From contig JAVHLR010000001.1 of NCBI GenBank assembly GCA_031082005.1, positions 873,251-937,250 on the forward strand: a DNA stretch of 64,000 nucleotides, read 5' to 3'. The position numbers were made by a program, and so were the translations under genes. The notes below the pieces were generated by a model. It was given only the letters and a program-made list of their open reading frames with translations, was not told the origin of the DNA and did not search any database. Every line of letters starts with the position of its first letter. Positions within the stretch are counted from its first letter, which is position 1. The DNA comes from Patescibacteria group bacterium. Its GTDB lineage: Bacteria > Patescibacteriota > Patescibacteriia > 2-12-FULL-60-25. This document shows positions 1 through 9,076 of the stretch, piece after piece.

Positions 1-731
1 CCCTTGTCGCAAGCCGGATAACCGGGCACCAGATCCAGATTATCGCCTGAACTCGTCTTTCCGTTTCCCGCCGCACTCACCACCAAGACCCCCTGCGCCG
101 CAGCTTCGCTGATCGCATTGTCCAACCCTTGGTTGAAATCACTACCCACGAAACTCAAATTGATGATATCCGCGCCATGCGCCACTGCATATCTTATTGC
201 GTTGATGATGTCCCCGTCCTGCCCGTAACCGTCCTGGCCCAAAACCACCAGCGGCATGATCCTGGTATTCCACGCCACGCCCGAAATTCCGATACTGTCG
301 TTTCCTTTAGCCGCAACAAGCGAAGCGACTGCCGTACCGTGAAGATAGGCTTCCTTGCTGCCGTTGCTCGATCGTCTCGGGCGCACCTCTCCGTCGCCAT
401 ATACGAAATTCCAGCCGTGCACGTCGTCAATATGGCCATCCTGGTCATCATCCCTGCCGTTCCCTGCGATCTCATTCTTGTTCAACCAGATGTTATCCTT
501 CAAATCAGGATGATCGATATCGATTCCGCTATCGATAACGGCTACGACGACATCATCCGTACCGGTCGATACGTCCCAAGCCTGCGGAGCATTTATCGGC
601 TCCAAATACCACTGTTTTCCTGCGAATGTGTCATCAACAACCGCAGCATGGACTGACTGCGTTGAAACAAAAACGAAAAATGCCGAAGCAAGAGCGTAAA
701 AGCAAACTCCAGGGAAAACTACCCTAAACAT
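1..731 (-). CDS. Secreted subtilisin-like serine protease (S8 family), C-terminus outside the window
   Basis: Reading from the ATG at 731 leftward gives an open frame of 243 codons that reaches the window edge without a stop. Residues 1-30 are a signal peptide ending in VHAA. The catalytic Asp lies in VIDSGIDIDHPDL (D67), the catalytic His in HGTAVASL (H131) and the oxyanion-hole Asn in SAAGNG (N223). The catalytic Ser would lie beyond base 1. A short acidic DDDQDGHIDD loop near residue 95 resembles the calcium-binding insertions of secreted subtilases. The protein would act outside the membrane as an endopeptidase. The S8 assignment is firm; the substrate is unknown. It is divergent from the sugar transferase gene at 806. 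A -10-like box only 6 bases before the ATG suggests a leaderless message. Confidence 0.93.
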   Translation of the reverse strand, partial: MFRVVFPGVCFYALASAFFVFVSTQSVHAAVVDDTFAGKQWYLEPINAPQAWDVSTGTDDVVVAVIDSGIDIDHPDLKDNIWLNKNEIAGNGRDDDQDGHIDDVHGWNFVYGDGEVRPRRSSNGSKEAYLHGTAVASLVAAKGNDSIGISGVAWNTRIMPLVVLGQDGYGQDGDIINAIRYAVAHGADIINLSFVGSDFNQGLDNAISEAAAQGVLVVSAAGNGKTSSGDNLDLVPGYPACDK

Positions 732-737
732 GACCTT

Positions 738-766
738 ATGGTAAGTCCTCGGCCAACAACGGGCAA
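738..766 (-). promoter_or_regulatory. Candidate promoter of the subtilase gene
   Basis: Read on the minus strand: -35 TTGCCC (766-761), a 17-base spacer, -10 TACCAT (743-738). Transcription would start within a base or two of the ATG at 731, so the message would be leaderless. Confidence 0.4.
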
Positions 767-805
767 ATGCTGGACGAAACGGCTAAAATTTGACACTCTA
801 ATGCC

Positions 806-2179
806 ATGTTCAACTTCGGACTCAAACTGAAAAGGCTCATCCTCGTAGCCGGCGATTTTGCCGTCTTCCAACTCGCCCTGATACTGACGCTCTTGCTGCG
901 CTATGGACGGATAGAAATCGCGACATGGGAAATGCACGCGCTCCCCTTCACGACGCTGGGTTTCATCTGGCTGCTCGTCTTCTACATCGTCGGCCTGTAT
1001 AACCTCAAACTCGTCAAAGACAACCTGGCGTTTTTCCGCACCTTCCTCGAAGGCATGCTGGCCAACTTAGTCATCGCCCTGGCTTTCTTCTATCTTTTCC
1101 CGATGTTCGGGATCGCGCCTCGCACGAATCTTATTTTGGACTTCGCGCTCATCCTGCTTCTCGGTTATGCCTGGCGTCTGGCTTTCAACCGCTATATCGC
1201 TCCATCTTTGTTCCGCAACCGCATCCTGTTCGTCGGACATGCGAACGACGCCGAACGCCTGCACAGCCTGCTGAAGACCAGTGCCATGGGTTTTGAGCTT
1301 GTGGCCGTTGCCGAGACATCGCCAGGGACGCGCTTCGATGATGGCACCATCACCTGGTACGTCAGCATCGAATTGATCGATTCCATCCTGAAAGAAAAAA
1401 ATATCCATACGATCGTGCTCGGACATCGTACCGAGGAAATCCCTGGATTGCGCGATTCCCTTTATCGGACGCTGTTCACGCCGGTCGCCTTGCTGGATCG
1501 AGCTTCCCTCGAGGAAACGGTCACAGGTCGTGTGCCGTTGGAATACGTGTCACAGACCTGGTTCCTCGAGAATCTGCGCGAACACGACAAAGTCTGGTAT
1601 GACGCCGTCAAACGCGTCGCCGACATCCTGCTCGCCATCCCGTTCGGCATCTTCACCCTGCTCATCTATCCCTTTGTCGCTCTGGGAATAAAACTGACTT
1701 CCCCTGGCACTGTCTTATACTCGCATATCCGCATCGGGAAACACGGCAAACCTTTCCGCATCTGGAAATTCCGCAGCATGCGTCAGGATGCCGAAGCCCA
1801 AGGCAAGCCGCAGTTCGCCACCGCCAACGATCCGCGCGTGACGAAGTTCGGGTCTTTTCTGCGCAAGACACGTCTGGATGAGTTCCCTCAAATCTGGAAT
1901 GTGATACGCGGCGACCTCTCTTTCATCGGACCACGTCCTGAACGCCCGGAGTTCGTGGAAGAACTCACGAGGCAGATGCCCTACTACAATTTGCGTCACC
2001 TGGCGCGTCCCGGTCTCACCGGCTGGGCACAGGTCAATTTTCCCTATGCCTCAACGATCGAAGACAACCTGAAAAAAGTCCAGTTCGATCTGTACTACAT
2101 CAAAAATCGTTCGCCGCTGCTCGATGTCGCCATTTTACTTAAAACGATTGGGATAATTTTGAGACGGCAGGGCACGTGA
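806..2179 (+). CDS. Polyprenyl glycosylphosphotransferase (initiating sugar transferase)
   Basis: This 457-residue membrane protein is expected to start surface-glycan assembly by moving a sugar-1-phosphate from a UDP-sugar onto undecaprenyl phosphate. Four hydrophobic segments lie at about residues 11-34, 47-68, 83-105 and 110-132. A Rossmann-like middle region follows (starting near ILFVGHANDAERL), and then the conserved C-terminal transferase domain from about residue 265. That domain shows the membrane re-entrant segment, WKFRSM, LRKTRLDEFPQIWNV with the catalytic Asp-Glu pair (D358, E359), SFIGPRPE and RPGLTGWAQV. The length fits the WbaP/WcaJ-type family with the extra N-terminal membrane block. 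The sugar cannot be read from the sequence. It is the only plus-strand gene in the first 11 kb and is convergent with the epimerase gene at 2291. A TAAAAT box lies at 784-789, with no good -35. Confidence 0.93.
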   Translation: MFNFGLKLKRLILVAGDFAVFQLALILTLLLRYGRIEIATWEMHALPFTTLGFIWLLVFYIVGLYNLKLVKDNLAFFRTFLEGMLANLVIALAFFYLFPMFGIAPRTNLILDFALILLLGYAWRLAFNRYIAPSLFRNRILFVGHANDAERLHSLLKTSAMGFELVAVAETSPGTRFDDGTITWYVSIELIDSILKEKNIHTIVLGHRTEEIPGLRDSLYRTLFTPVALLDRASLEETVTGRVPLEYVSQTWFLENLREHDKVWYDAVKRVADILLAIPFGIFTLLIYPFVALGIKLTSPGTVLYSHIRIGKHGKPFRIWKFRSMRQDAEAQGKPQFATANDPRVTKFGSFLRKTRLDEFPQIWNVIRGDLSFIGPRPERPEFVEELTRQMPYYNLRHLARPGLTGWAQVNFPYASTIEDNLKKVQFDLYYIKNRSPLLDVAILLKTIGIILRRQGT

Positions 2180-2190
2180 AAAACGTATTC

Positions 2191-2252
2191 AGTATCTAGT
2201 AGCTGGTAGCTAGTATGTCGAACCCAATACCAGCTACTAGCTACTAGATACT
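2191..2252. repeat. Palindromic repeat between convergent genes
   Basis: Bases 2191-2216 and 2227-2252 are inverted copies matching at 24 of 26 positions, with a 10-base loop. The arms are built from variations on TAGCTAGTAGCT. The element sits between two convergent genes and may work as a bidirectional transcription stop, although no T-run follows. A related element lies at 38285-38363 and a half-copy at about 50380-50394. Confidence 0.85.
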
Positions 2253-2290
2253 AGCTACAAAATAAAGACTACCCACTACCAGATGCTCCC

Positions 2291-3211
2291 TTACTCAACC
2301 ACCGCCTCCAACCCCTCCGACTTCAACAGCTCCCTCAAACCATCCACGAACTTGATTTGCGGCGTCCATCCGATCAATTCAGTGGTCAAAGAAATTTCCG
2401 CCAAGGTATCTCGCGCCTCCGCCGGACGGGCTTCGATGTGTACCGATTCGCCGCCGACGATTCCTGCTATCTCGTTGACGCTGTGTTTTTCACCTGCGCC
2501 GACATTGACGACCTCACCCTTCCCGACCTTCGGCGATTCCATGGCCAGCATATTCGCCCTCACGACATCGTAGACGTGTGTGAAGTCACGCGTCTGTCCG
2601 CCGTCTCCCGCGATGGTCAGTTGCTCACCGGCCTTACGCTGCCGCATGAAGACGGCGATGACCGTCACATATGCCCCATCATTCGCCATACGCGGGCCAT
2701 AAACATTGAAATAACGCAACGACACGGTCGGCAGGCCATACAGACGGCTGAATTCCTCGCACAACAATTCACCGACGTACTTGTGCAGAGCATACGGATT
2801 CAACGGATTAGGCCGCATCTCCGGTTTCAGCGGCATTTCCTTTTGATCCCCATAAGCTGACGAGGATGCCGAGTAAACGACGCGCTTGACCTTGGCGTCC
2901 CGTGCCGCCACCAGGACATTCAGTGTCCCCATAACATTCGCCTGCATGGTCTCGATCGGCTGCTCGATCGAAAGAGGTATGCGCGGAATCGCTCCTACAT
3001 GGAACACCCCGTCGATGCCCGCGAAGTGCGGCTTAATTTCATCCAGCTTGGTGAAATCAGCCAAGACGAATTCCGCCGCCGGATTCACGTTGGATCGCTT
3101 GCCCGTGTAAAGGTTATCGAGTACGCGTACTTGGTGGCCAGCTTCGATCAGCTTATCGACAAGGTTCGATCCGATGAACCCGGCGCCGCCGGTGACTAGA
3201 TAGTGTGACAT
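2291..3211 (-). CDS. NAD-dependent sugar-nucleotide epimerase/dehydratase (extended SDR)
   Basis: This 306-residue extended short-chain dehydrogenase has the N-terminal NAD-binding motif TGGAGFIGS (7-15), SASSSAYG (114-121) carrying the catalytic Ser region, and YALHK giving the Tyr140/Lys144 pair. RYFNVYGPRM follows near residue 166. It resembles UDP-glucose or UDP-N-acetylglucosamine 4-epimerases of the WbpP/GalE type. The exact substrate is not readable. It lies 11 bases downstream of the UDP-glucose dehydrogenase gene and is the last gene of a long minus-strand operon, so a UDP-uronate 4-epimerase role is also possible. Confidence 0.88.
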   Translation of the reverse strand: MSHYLVTGGAGFIGSNLVDKLIEAGHQVRVLDNLYTGKRSNVNPAAEFVLADFTKLDEIKPHFAGIDGVFHVGAIPRIPLSIEQPIETMQANVMGTLNVLVAARDAKVKRVVYSASSSAYGDQKEMPLKPEMRPNPLNPYALHKYVGELLCEEFSRLYGLPTVSLRYFNVYGPRMANDGAYVTVIAVFMRQRKAGEQLTIAGDGGQTRDFTHVYDVVRANMLAMESPKVGKGEVVNVGAGEKHSVNEIAGIVGGESVHIEARPAEARDTLAEISLTTELIGWTPQIKFVDGLRELLKSEGLEAVVE

Positions 3212-3222
3212 ATGAAGAAAGA

Positions 3223-4059
3223 TTATTTTTTATCCGGGCTGCCTTCTCTCCATTGAATATCTATCCCTTGGGAAGTCTGCAGCTCATTGTTATATTCCTC
3301 TGCTTTTTTGAGCAGCGTCAGATCCACTCCGATATTCTCCGCCAGCTGGACTATCGAACGCGTATCTTTAGGCAGGCACTTGCCGCCATATCCACGATAG
3401 CCTTTATGGAAAATCTCCAGGTGTGTGTTGTGCGGGTCCCCGACGATCATCGGCTCGGCCTTGGCGCATTCCTTGACCGCATCATAATCCACGCCCATCT
3501 TCTGGCACAGATCGTACATCTGGTTGGCGTATGCGACCTTCAACGCATAAAAAGCATTGCCGAAATATTTCACCATCTCCGCCTCTTTCGCGCTGACAAT
3601 CTTTTCGAACGGCGCGCGCGGCAAAAGCCCCATCACCAGCTCCGCATCGCGTCGGCTCTCCGGCGTATATCCGATGATCTGCCTCTTGGGATGCTGCATG
3701 TCGCTATCCGCCGTCGTTTCGGTCAGGAACTCCGGGTTGAACAATATGCGATGCTGCGGATACATGGCCTGAAAACGCTCCGTCGTGCCTGGCGTGATAG
3801 TCGATTTGAGGACGATCGTCTTTCCCGCTTCGGGGATGGCGTCGATCGCGGCGCGCATGAAAGAATCATCAAAACCCGAACCGTCCAGATAGTAAGGCGT
3901 AGGCACGGCCACGAATATTACTTCGGCGTTGCCTAGGATGTCCGTATCGGATAATCCTTTGGGCGGATCGAACAATCCCGTCTGCATATTCTGCGTCTTG
4001 AAATAGCGTTCAAGCGCTCCCCCGACCATTCCCGTACCCATGATGGCTATTGTTGGCAT
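3223..4059 (-). CDS. Short UDP-glucose/GDP-mannose dehydrogenase family protein
   Basis: The product is expected to oxidise a UDP-hexose to a UDP-uronic acid with two NAD. It has the Rossmann start IAIMGTGMVGG (4-14), FNPEFLTE (108-115), the central-domain segment EMVKYFGNAFYALK (161-174) and the active-site loop YGGKCLPKD with Cys228. At 278 residues it stops shortly after the central domain, whereas typical family members have about 400-450 residues. The C-terminal UDP-binding domain is therefore missing. The stop is clean and the next gene follows after 11 bases, so no frameshift is evident. It may be a naturally short form or use a different substrate. Its product would feed the UDP-glucuronate decarboxylase at 43782 and could be amidated by the asparagine synthase homologues. 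Confidence 0.85.
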   Translation of the reverse strand: MPTIAIMGTGMVGGALERYFKTQNMQTGLFDPPKGLSDTDILGNAEVIFVAVPTPYYLDGSGFDDSFMRAAIDAIPEAGKTIVLKSTITPGTTERFQAMYPQHRILFNPEFLTETTADSDMQHPKRQIIGYTPESRRDAELVMGLLPRAPFEKIVSAKEAEMVKYFGNAFYALKVAYANQMYDLCQKMGVDYDAVKECAKAEPMIVGDPHNTHLEIFHKGYRGYGGKCLPKDTRSIVQLAENIGVDLTLLKKAEEYNNELQTSQGIDIQWREGSPDKK

Positions 4060-4072
4060 ATGTTTGAGATTA

Positions 4073-5461
4073 TCACTTTACCAGATCCAGACAAGCCTGC
4101 GCGACGCGAAGATAGGAGTTCCCGTCCAAAGGACCGCACATCGTCTCACGCAGCGTCCGTCGACCCGCAGCACGGTAAGACGGCTCGTCAACCGATCGGA
4201 TCATCGCTTTCTTCAGCTCTTCCGGATCATGCACTATCTCGACGGCATCGCTCGCGACGACCGGCAGATAATGTTCCATCTTATACAGATTCGACGTCGA
4301 ATCGGTACCGTCCGGTCGGATGAAGGAACCGAAAGATACATTGATGGTCGGCTTATCCAAACAAGCAGCGTCTAACGACAAAGTCGACGCATAACATATT
4401 ACTGCGTCCGCATACTTAAGTTCGCACGCCAATTTAACCATGTCATCCTTGGCCGGATCCCAGTAATCATAAAAGAAGCTGCTCCAACGATATTCGTCGT
4501 CGACGAAAACTCCCGGCAGACCCTTGAACCGCTTATACCTTTCCTTCTGCACATCGCTGAAATGCGGCCGCAGGATGAAAGACACCGGAAACGGAAACTC
4601 GCCGCGATTGCGCATCTCCAGCAACCGTTCGATCACCAAATCGTCTTGCGGAGTCCAGTGGCCCTCCGAACCGAAGAAAAACAGTCGCGTCCCGGGATCA
4701 AGACCGAGTTTGCCGAAAAACTCGTCACGCGTCGGCAAGCCTTGCTGATGAACATAAATATCGAACTGCGGGAAACCCGTCAGCTTAATGTTCGCCTGAT
4801 CGAACCTTTGGACCTGTTGTGACGCTTCAGCCATCAATTTATTCTGCACCAAAAACATTTCCGGGATGACCCTGACCAACTGGCGCTGCAGATTGTCCCA
4901 CCCTTTTTGCATGGTGACAACCTTGGCTTCATGCCTACGGGCGGCCTTGATGATACACGTGTCAAAATTCGAGATGATGGAGCCGGCAAAAACTACCGCT
5001 GGTTTATGGCGCGCGAACAAATCATCGTATTTTCTTATCGGAAAAAGCCTGACATCCCAGTTACGCGCGATCTTCTTGAGCGCGTCGAACCTGGACAAAA
5101 AACCGAACAGCCTCCGATGGATGGGGTACCACCATGCCGGCACGGGCTTGACCTTGGCGCTGCCTTCCCGCGCCAACAAATCCGTGGACTCGGTATAGAC
5201 CAGGTTATTCACGACGGGTTTCCACAAACGTCTGACCCACCTTGATTCGGAAATCTCTTCGATCTCTTCGATGACGATGCGCGGATGATTGAATTCTTCA
5301 CGCAGATATTCCGGCACCCCGCCCTCACGTCGAGGAAAAAGAATCAACACCATGATGCGCGGATCCTTCAACAGTTCCTCAAGCACGCCGGTGCGCAGGA
5401 TGTTCCTGCACACCAATCCTCGACTGACGGCAAATGCGATAGTTATCATTTCTTGTGGCAT
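4073..5461 (-). CDS. GT-B-fold-like surface glycan protein (paralogue of 29342-30733)
   Basis: This 462-residue soluble protein has no family I can name with certainty. It is clearly paralogous to the product of 29342-30733: both start with SRGxxxRNILxTG, share a WDN motif (QKGWDNLQ here, VKSWDNMS there), then TGFPQFDIY or TGVPQFDIY, RDEFFGKLGLDP or RDEFLDTLGLEP, and FFGSEGHWTP or IFGSEGKVTP, and a C-terminal ASTLSLDAACLDKPTINVSF-like segment. The last part resembles the nucleotide-binding half of GT-B glycosyltransferases and CDP-glycerol glycerophosphotransferase-like enzymes. A glycosyl or polyol-phosphate transferase role in the surface glycan is inference. It is separated by one base from the methyltransferase gene upstream. 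Confidence 0.65.
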   Translation of the reverse strand: MPQEMITIAFAVSRGLVCRNILRTGVLEELLKDPRIMVLILFPRREGGVPEYLREEFNHPRIVIEEIEEISESRWVRRLWKPVVNNLVYTESTDLLAREGSAKVKPVPAWWYPIHRRLFGFLSRFDALKKIARNWDVRLFPIRKYDDLFARHKPAVVFAGSIISNFDTCIIKAARRHEAKVVTMQKGWDNLQRQLVRVIPEMFLVQNKLMAEASQQVQRFDQANIKLTGFPQFDIYVHQQGLPTRDEFFGKLGLDPGTRLFFFGSEGHWTPQDDLVIERLLEMRNRGEFPFPVSFILRPHFSDVQKERYKRFKGLPGVFVDDEYRWSSFFYDYWDPAKDDMVKLACELKYADAVICYASTLSLDAACLDKPTINVSFGSFIRPDGTDSTSNLYKMEHYLPVVASDAVEIVHDPEELKKAMIRSVDEPSYRAAGRRTLRETMCGPLDGNSYLRVAQACLDLVK

Positions 5462-5462
5462 A

Positions 5463-6422
5463 TCAGTGCACTATCTTCTTCAGGACGAGCTTTATTTTTT
5501 TTGGGATCATTGGTTTGAGCCTATCCCGCACAAAAAGCCTTAATGACTGCTTTAGATGGCCGCGCTTCACCAGACTTACGACCTTGTCGTAGGGCACGCT
5601 TGTCTTGATCGCAGCTTCCCAGCTCGTTGCCTGTGCCGCTGTCGAGCCGAAAGGCATCGCAACCACAGTCAACGGTTGATCGAAGGGCCCGTGCGCTACG
5701 ACCTTAAAACCATTGCGCCGCAAAAACAAGAATAGGCTGAAGGGCGAAAAATATTGGACATGCGGAAAACGGAAATACATGTTCCGCGGGACCGTCAGCG
5801 CACAGATATTCGGTACGCCGATATACACTGCACCATCCTCGGCACACAGCTTCCGCAGCGCGTCCCCCACCTCATCAGGCTGCAGAAAATGTTCAAGCAC
5901 GTGGTGCATGATGATCAGATCGAATTTCCCGTCTGAAAGGCGGGCGATATGTTCACTCAACACCCCAGGCAACAATTCAAGTCCAAAAACCTCATGCGCC
6001 ACTTTTTGCCCGATGGGATCAGGTTCGATACCCACGACCTCCTGCGCCTGATAGTCATCCCTTAATGCCGCCAAGACATTGCCGTAACCAGCGCCGATCT
6101 CTAAGACCCTCATACCAGGACGGATGTACGGCGTGATGAATTTCAGCAGCCTCGCCGTCTTCGCTTTGTTGCTGTCCGCTAAGGCGACCAGACCCTCACG
6201 ATCGTCGATCTTGTTGAACTCAAGGCTGAATCCGCTGCGGTAGAATTCATCGTACGTCTCTTGCCTGGCTCGCGGATTCAGATACACGTGGCTGCATCGT
6301 CTGCAGATGACGCTGCGCAATTTTTTGCCCGCAGACGACCTCTCATCCAATACCAAGCCGTCATCACTCTTGCAGACTGGGCAACGCACCGGTTCTAGCG
6401 TTCCGTTATCGTTGTTTTCCAT
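5463..6422 (-). CDS. Class I SAM methyltransferase with N-terminal zinc finger
   Basis: The 319-residue protein has an N-terminal rubredoxin-like zinc site, CPVC (C14, C17) paired with CRRC (C40, C43). A Rossmann methyltransferase domain follows with the SAM-binding motif VLEIGAGYGN (106-115), the acidic GIEPD at strand 2, and MHHVLEHF. The C-terminal segment FPHVQYFSPFSLFLFLRRNGF is shared with its neighbours (only part of it is needed to recognise them). It is one of four zinc-finger methyltransferases in the window and the third of a tandem trio in transcription order. The family includes sugar C- and O-methyltransferases, so methylation of a nucleotide sugar or glycan is likely; the acceptor is unknown. 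Confidence 0.85.
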   Translation of the reverse strand: MENNDNGTLEPVRCPVCKSDDGLVLDERSSAGKKLRSVICRRCSHVYLNPRARQETYDEFYRSGFSLEFNKIDDREGLVALADSNKAKTARLLKFITPYIRPGMRVLEIGAGYGNVLAALRDDYQAQEVVGIEPDPIGQKVAHEVFGLELLPGVLSEHIARLSDGKFDLIIMHHVLEHFLQPDEVGDALRKLCAEDGAVYIGVPNICALTVPRNMYFRFPHVQYFSPFSLFLFLRRNGFKVVAHGPFDQPLTVVAMPFGSTAAQATSWEAAIKTSVPYDKVVSLVKRGHLKQSLRLFVRDRLKPMIPKKIKLVLKKIVH

Positions 6423-6423
6423 A

Positions 6424-7392
6424 TCAAAAAGAATCGCCGATCTTACGGATCAGCCGTCTGACTTTGAGGCTTAAAGGCTGGATAAATCGTCCAGGCACGA
6501 CCCTCTCCACCGCTCCTTTTACGCCACGCAACAGGCCATACACCAGCTTCGCCTTCCGAATCACCCGCACCACATCACTTGGCTCGCTCCCGACGGAAAA
6601 AGCACTGGCCTTGACCATATTCTCCGGCTCTTCGAACCTCGTAGCTACGGCCTCCAAGCCGCTCCGCGGAGGCCTCAACCGTGGGTTCAGGCTGATTGTC
6701 TTCAGGCCAGACAGATTCAAAGCATGATTCAAGCTCCAGGGCGAATAACTGACGACGTGCGGATATTGGAAAAACGCCTCGACCGGCTCCTGCAATTCGG
6801 TCACGTTGGGCACGACGATATAAAATTTCCCGCCAGGCGATAATTTTTGCGTCAGCCTCTTCAAAGCCGCGACCGGTTCGCTGATATGTTCCAACACGTG
6901 GTGCATGATGATCATGTCGAATTTACGCCCGTCGGCTTGCGACAAGTAATCGTCCAACAACCCATGGAACACCTCGATCCCATATTCCTCCGCCGCGAAT
7001 TTCCCCGAGACCTCTGACGGCTCGACTCCAAAAACCTGCGCACCGCACTCGTCTTTGATCCTTTTCAAAAAAAATCCGTATCCGCAGCCGATCTCCAAGA
7101 CCTTAGAATCCGCAGACAGAAATCTTTTTATGCTATCGACTGGATATTTCTCCAGACTCTTCTTGTTTTTCGCCCTCTCCCTCGCTTCGTCGACAGACGC
7201 AATATGGTGACGCTCCTGGATGAATTGTTTGTGATAATAACTATCCAAATCCTCTTTCGTCGGCACGGGATCTATATAGACCAAACCGCAGCGACGACAT
7301 ACGACATTGACCAAATCCTCCACATAATCGGCTTTTGTCGCGACTATCTGGGCATCATCCGAGCTGCACAGTGGGCATCTGGTCCTTTGCAT
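6424..7392 (-). CDS. Class I SAM methyltransferase with N-terminal zinc finger
   Basis: Second member of the tandem trio, 322 residues. The zinc ligands are CPLC (C6, C9) and CRRC (C32, C35). The SAM motif is KVLEIGCGYGFF (97-108), followed by FGVEPSE, MIIMHHVLEHI and the YPHVVSYSPWSLNHAL segment typical of this family. It lies one base from the next gene, so the trio is co-transcribed. The pairs differ enough in sequence to suggest three separate methylation steps rather than a recent duplication. Confidence 0.85.
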   Translation of the reverse strand: MQRTRCPLCSSDDAQIVATKADYVEDLVNVVCRRCGLVYIDPVPTKEDLDSYYHKQFIQERHHIASVDEARERAKNKKSLEKYPVDSIKRFLSADSKVLEIGCGYGFFLKRIKDECGAQVFGVEPSEVSGKFAAEEYGIEVFHGLLDDYLSQADGRKFDMIIMHHVLEHISEPVAALKRLTQKLSPGGKFYIVVPNVTELQEPVEAFFQYPHVVSYSPWSLNHALNLSGLKTISLNPRLRPPRSGLEAVATRFEEPENMVKASAFSVGSEPSDVVRVIRKAKLVYGLLRGVKGAVERVVPGRFIQPLSLKVRRLIRKIGDSF

Positions 7393-7394
7393 AT

Positions 7395-8336
7395 TTAACT
7401 CGCTTTCCTTCTCCCTCCCAAACCCAACGGAAATAAACTCTTTATCTTTCGAAGCGCCCTAAACATGTAATGTCTACGATCGTGTCTTTTTATGTAACTA
7501 AACATTTTCTCGGAATCAGAACCTTCCAAGAATTCATTGAATGGCACCGCTTCAAATGGCGCCTCCGCCCTCGTCGCAGCTATCTGCAACTGCATGGCAT
7601 CATCAAAACCCCACTTTACTATCTTCAAGCCGTGGCTGTTCAACAGATGATGGATAGACCAAGGGGTATATGTGAACAGATGCCCGTATTCAAGAGAATG
7701 AGCAAGTTCTCGAGATGCGCGCATCCTGGCACCGTTCGGGAATGCGAGATACAGGGCGCCTTCACTCGTCAGTAGGTTCTTGAGCTGCTCAATCCTTCTA
7801 TGCGGAGATTTCAGGTGCTCTAAGACGTGTCGCAGGATGACCAGATCATAGGTACCCTGATCACGCGAGCAGAAATCATCCAAGAACTCATGCCTAATAT
7901 CAGGAAGTTTAAAAAATTCCCGCGCGACCCGCACGTATAATTCGTCCGGCTCTACGCCCGTGACTTTACCGGTATAACGCTCATGCAAATCAGACAATAA
8001 CGCTCCGGTGCTGCAGCCAATATCCAAAATATCAGTGTCCTTCTTCAATAAAGGCTCAAGAAAACCGATCACACGCAATTCTTTCCGTCCCTCGTTCTTC
8101 TTCTTTCTCTCTGCGCTCAAGACGATTTCTTCATACCCAGCAGCAGTCTTGTCCTGCAAAAACCCACCCTGGTAATACTTTGACAGCTCCTCATCAGACG
8201 GCGCCGGGTCATTAAAAATCAGTCCGCAGCGCATGCATAAGACATTAATCACCTTCCTCGGCTCACCCTTTTTGAGTGCAGCAAGATGGCAAACCTCTCG
8301 GCGTTCCGCAGAACCACAAATCTCACAACGGCTCAT
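7395..8336 (-). CDS. Class I SAM methyltransferase with N-terminal zinc finger
   Basis: First of the tandem trio in transcription order, 313 residues. The zinc ligands are CEIC (C4, C7) and CMRC (C34, C37). The SAM-binding motif is DILDIGCSTGALL (102-114), followed by TGVEPDE and ILRHVLEHL. Its ATG overlaps the stop of the nucleotidyltransferase gene at 8333 by four bases. This translational coupling ties the methyltransferases to the cyclitol-type genes upstream and suggests that the methylated acceptor may be the product of that pathway. The last point is inference. Confidence 0.85.
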   Translation of the reverse strand: MSRCEICGSAERREVCHLAALKKGEPRKVINVLCMRCGLIFNDPAPSDEELSKYYQGGFLQDKTAAGYEEIVLSAERKKKNEGRKELRVIGFLEPLLKKDTDILDIGCSTGALLSDLHERYTGKVTGVEPDELYVRVAREFFKLPDIRHEFLDDFCSRDQGTYDLVILRHVLEHLKSPHRRIEQLKNLLTSEGALYLAFPNGARMRASRELAHSLEYGHLFTYTPWSIHHLLNSHGLKIVKWGFDDAMQLQIAATRAEAPFEAVPFNEFLEGSDSEKMFSYIKRHDRRHYMFRALRKIKSLFPLGLGGRRKAS

Positions 8337-9076
8337 AAATGATTATAAAAGGATGAATTATTGCTTACCTCCTCCGTCGCCCTTGCCAGCTCTTCCGGAA
8401 AATCTACCTCCAGCCACCTTGATCCGCTGATATCGGCGGTTTCGATGCGCTGTCCCATGTCCGCCATCCTCTGCCAAACATGTTCCAGGTTGGCGGAAGG
8501 ACCGAAAACATCCTCAGCCTCCCCGATAGTTTCCTTGACTAGACCGATTAATGACTTGGGGCAATAAGAGAATCCCACGTATCCACAATCGTACTCCTTC
8601 AAGGTCTTGGACAATTTCAACACCCGTCCGTCTCCCGGATCGAGAGAGACTTTCATGTCATCATCGCCCAAGACGCGATCCCGATCGATGAATATCGTCA
8701 ACGATCCGCCGAACTGTCGCTTAGCCCTTTCTGCTATGTCTTTCCTGAAGATATGGTCAGCGGTCATGACCACGAACGACCCATCAACCTTAGCCAAAGC
8801 GCGCTCCAGTGTCGTCGCACTTCCTTTTAGATATTCATCATTATGTATCAACTCGCATTCAGGATCGAATTGACGGACGACCGACGACAGAGCCTCGGCG
8901 CCATAACCTGTAACGACAATCCGTTTCTCGACACCCAAATCCCTCAAAAAAGCCAGACCGAAGCGTATCAATTCCACGCCCGCGACCTGCATCAAAGGTT
9001 TAGGTTTGTCCTGCGTCAGCTCACCCAATCTGACGCCTCTACCGGCTGCCATGATTATTCCAGTCAAGCCTTCCAT
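8333..9076 (-). CDS. Sugar/cyclitol-phosphate nucleotidyltransferase (probably CTP-dependent)
   Basis: The 247-residue single-domain nucleotidyltransferase shows the NTP-binding loop IIMAAGRGVRLGEL (7-20), DKPKPLMQVAG, the metal-binding Asp in VVMTADHIF (D107) and a second acidic site in SRWLEVDFPEEL near the C-terminus. The ADH form of the metal motif and the C-terminal SRWxxVD resemble CTP:inositol-1-phosphate and phosphocholine cytidylyltransferases more than RmlA/GalU. It overlaps the kinase gene at 9064 by 13 bases. With the kinase upstream it would activate a phosphorylated cyclitol or polyol, giving a CDP-linked donor for the transferase encoded at 12970. Base specificity (C versus U or G) is not proved by the sequence. 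Confidence 0.8.
   Translation of the reverse strand: MEGLTGIIMAAGRGVRLGELTQDKPKPLMQVAGVELIRFGLAFLRDLGVEKRIVVTGYGAEALSSVVRQFDPECELIHNDEYLKGSATTLERALAKVDGSFVVMTADHIFRKDIAERAKRQFGGSLTIFIDRDRVLGDDDMKVSLDPGDGRVLKLSKTLKEYDCGYVGFSYCPKSLIGLVKETIGEAEDVFGPSANLEHVWQRMADMGQRIETADISGSRWLEVDFPEELARATEEVSNNSSFYNHL

Noticed and set aside
129-656. Open frame of 175 codons on the plus strand
   Set aside because: It lies wholly antisense to the subtilase gene, whose catalytic motifs are clear on the minus strand; the plus-strand product has no recognisable pattern.
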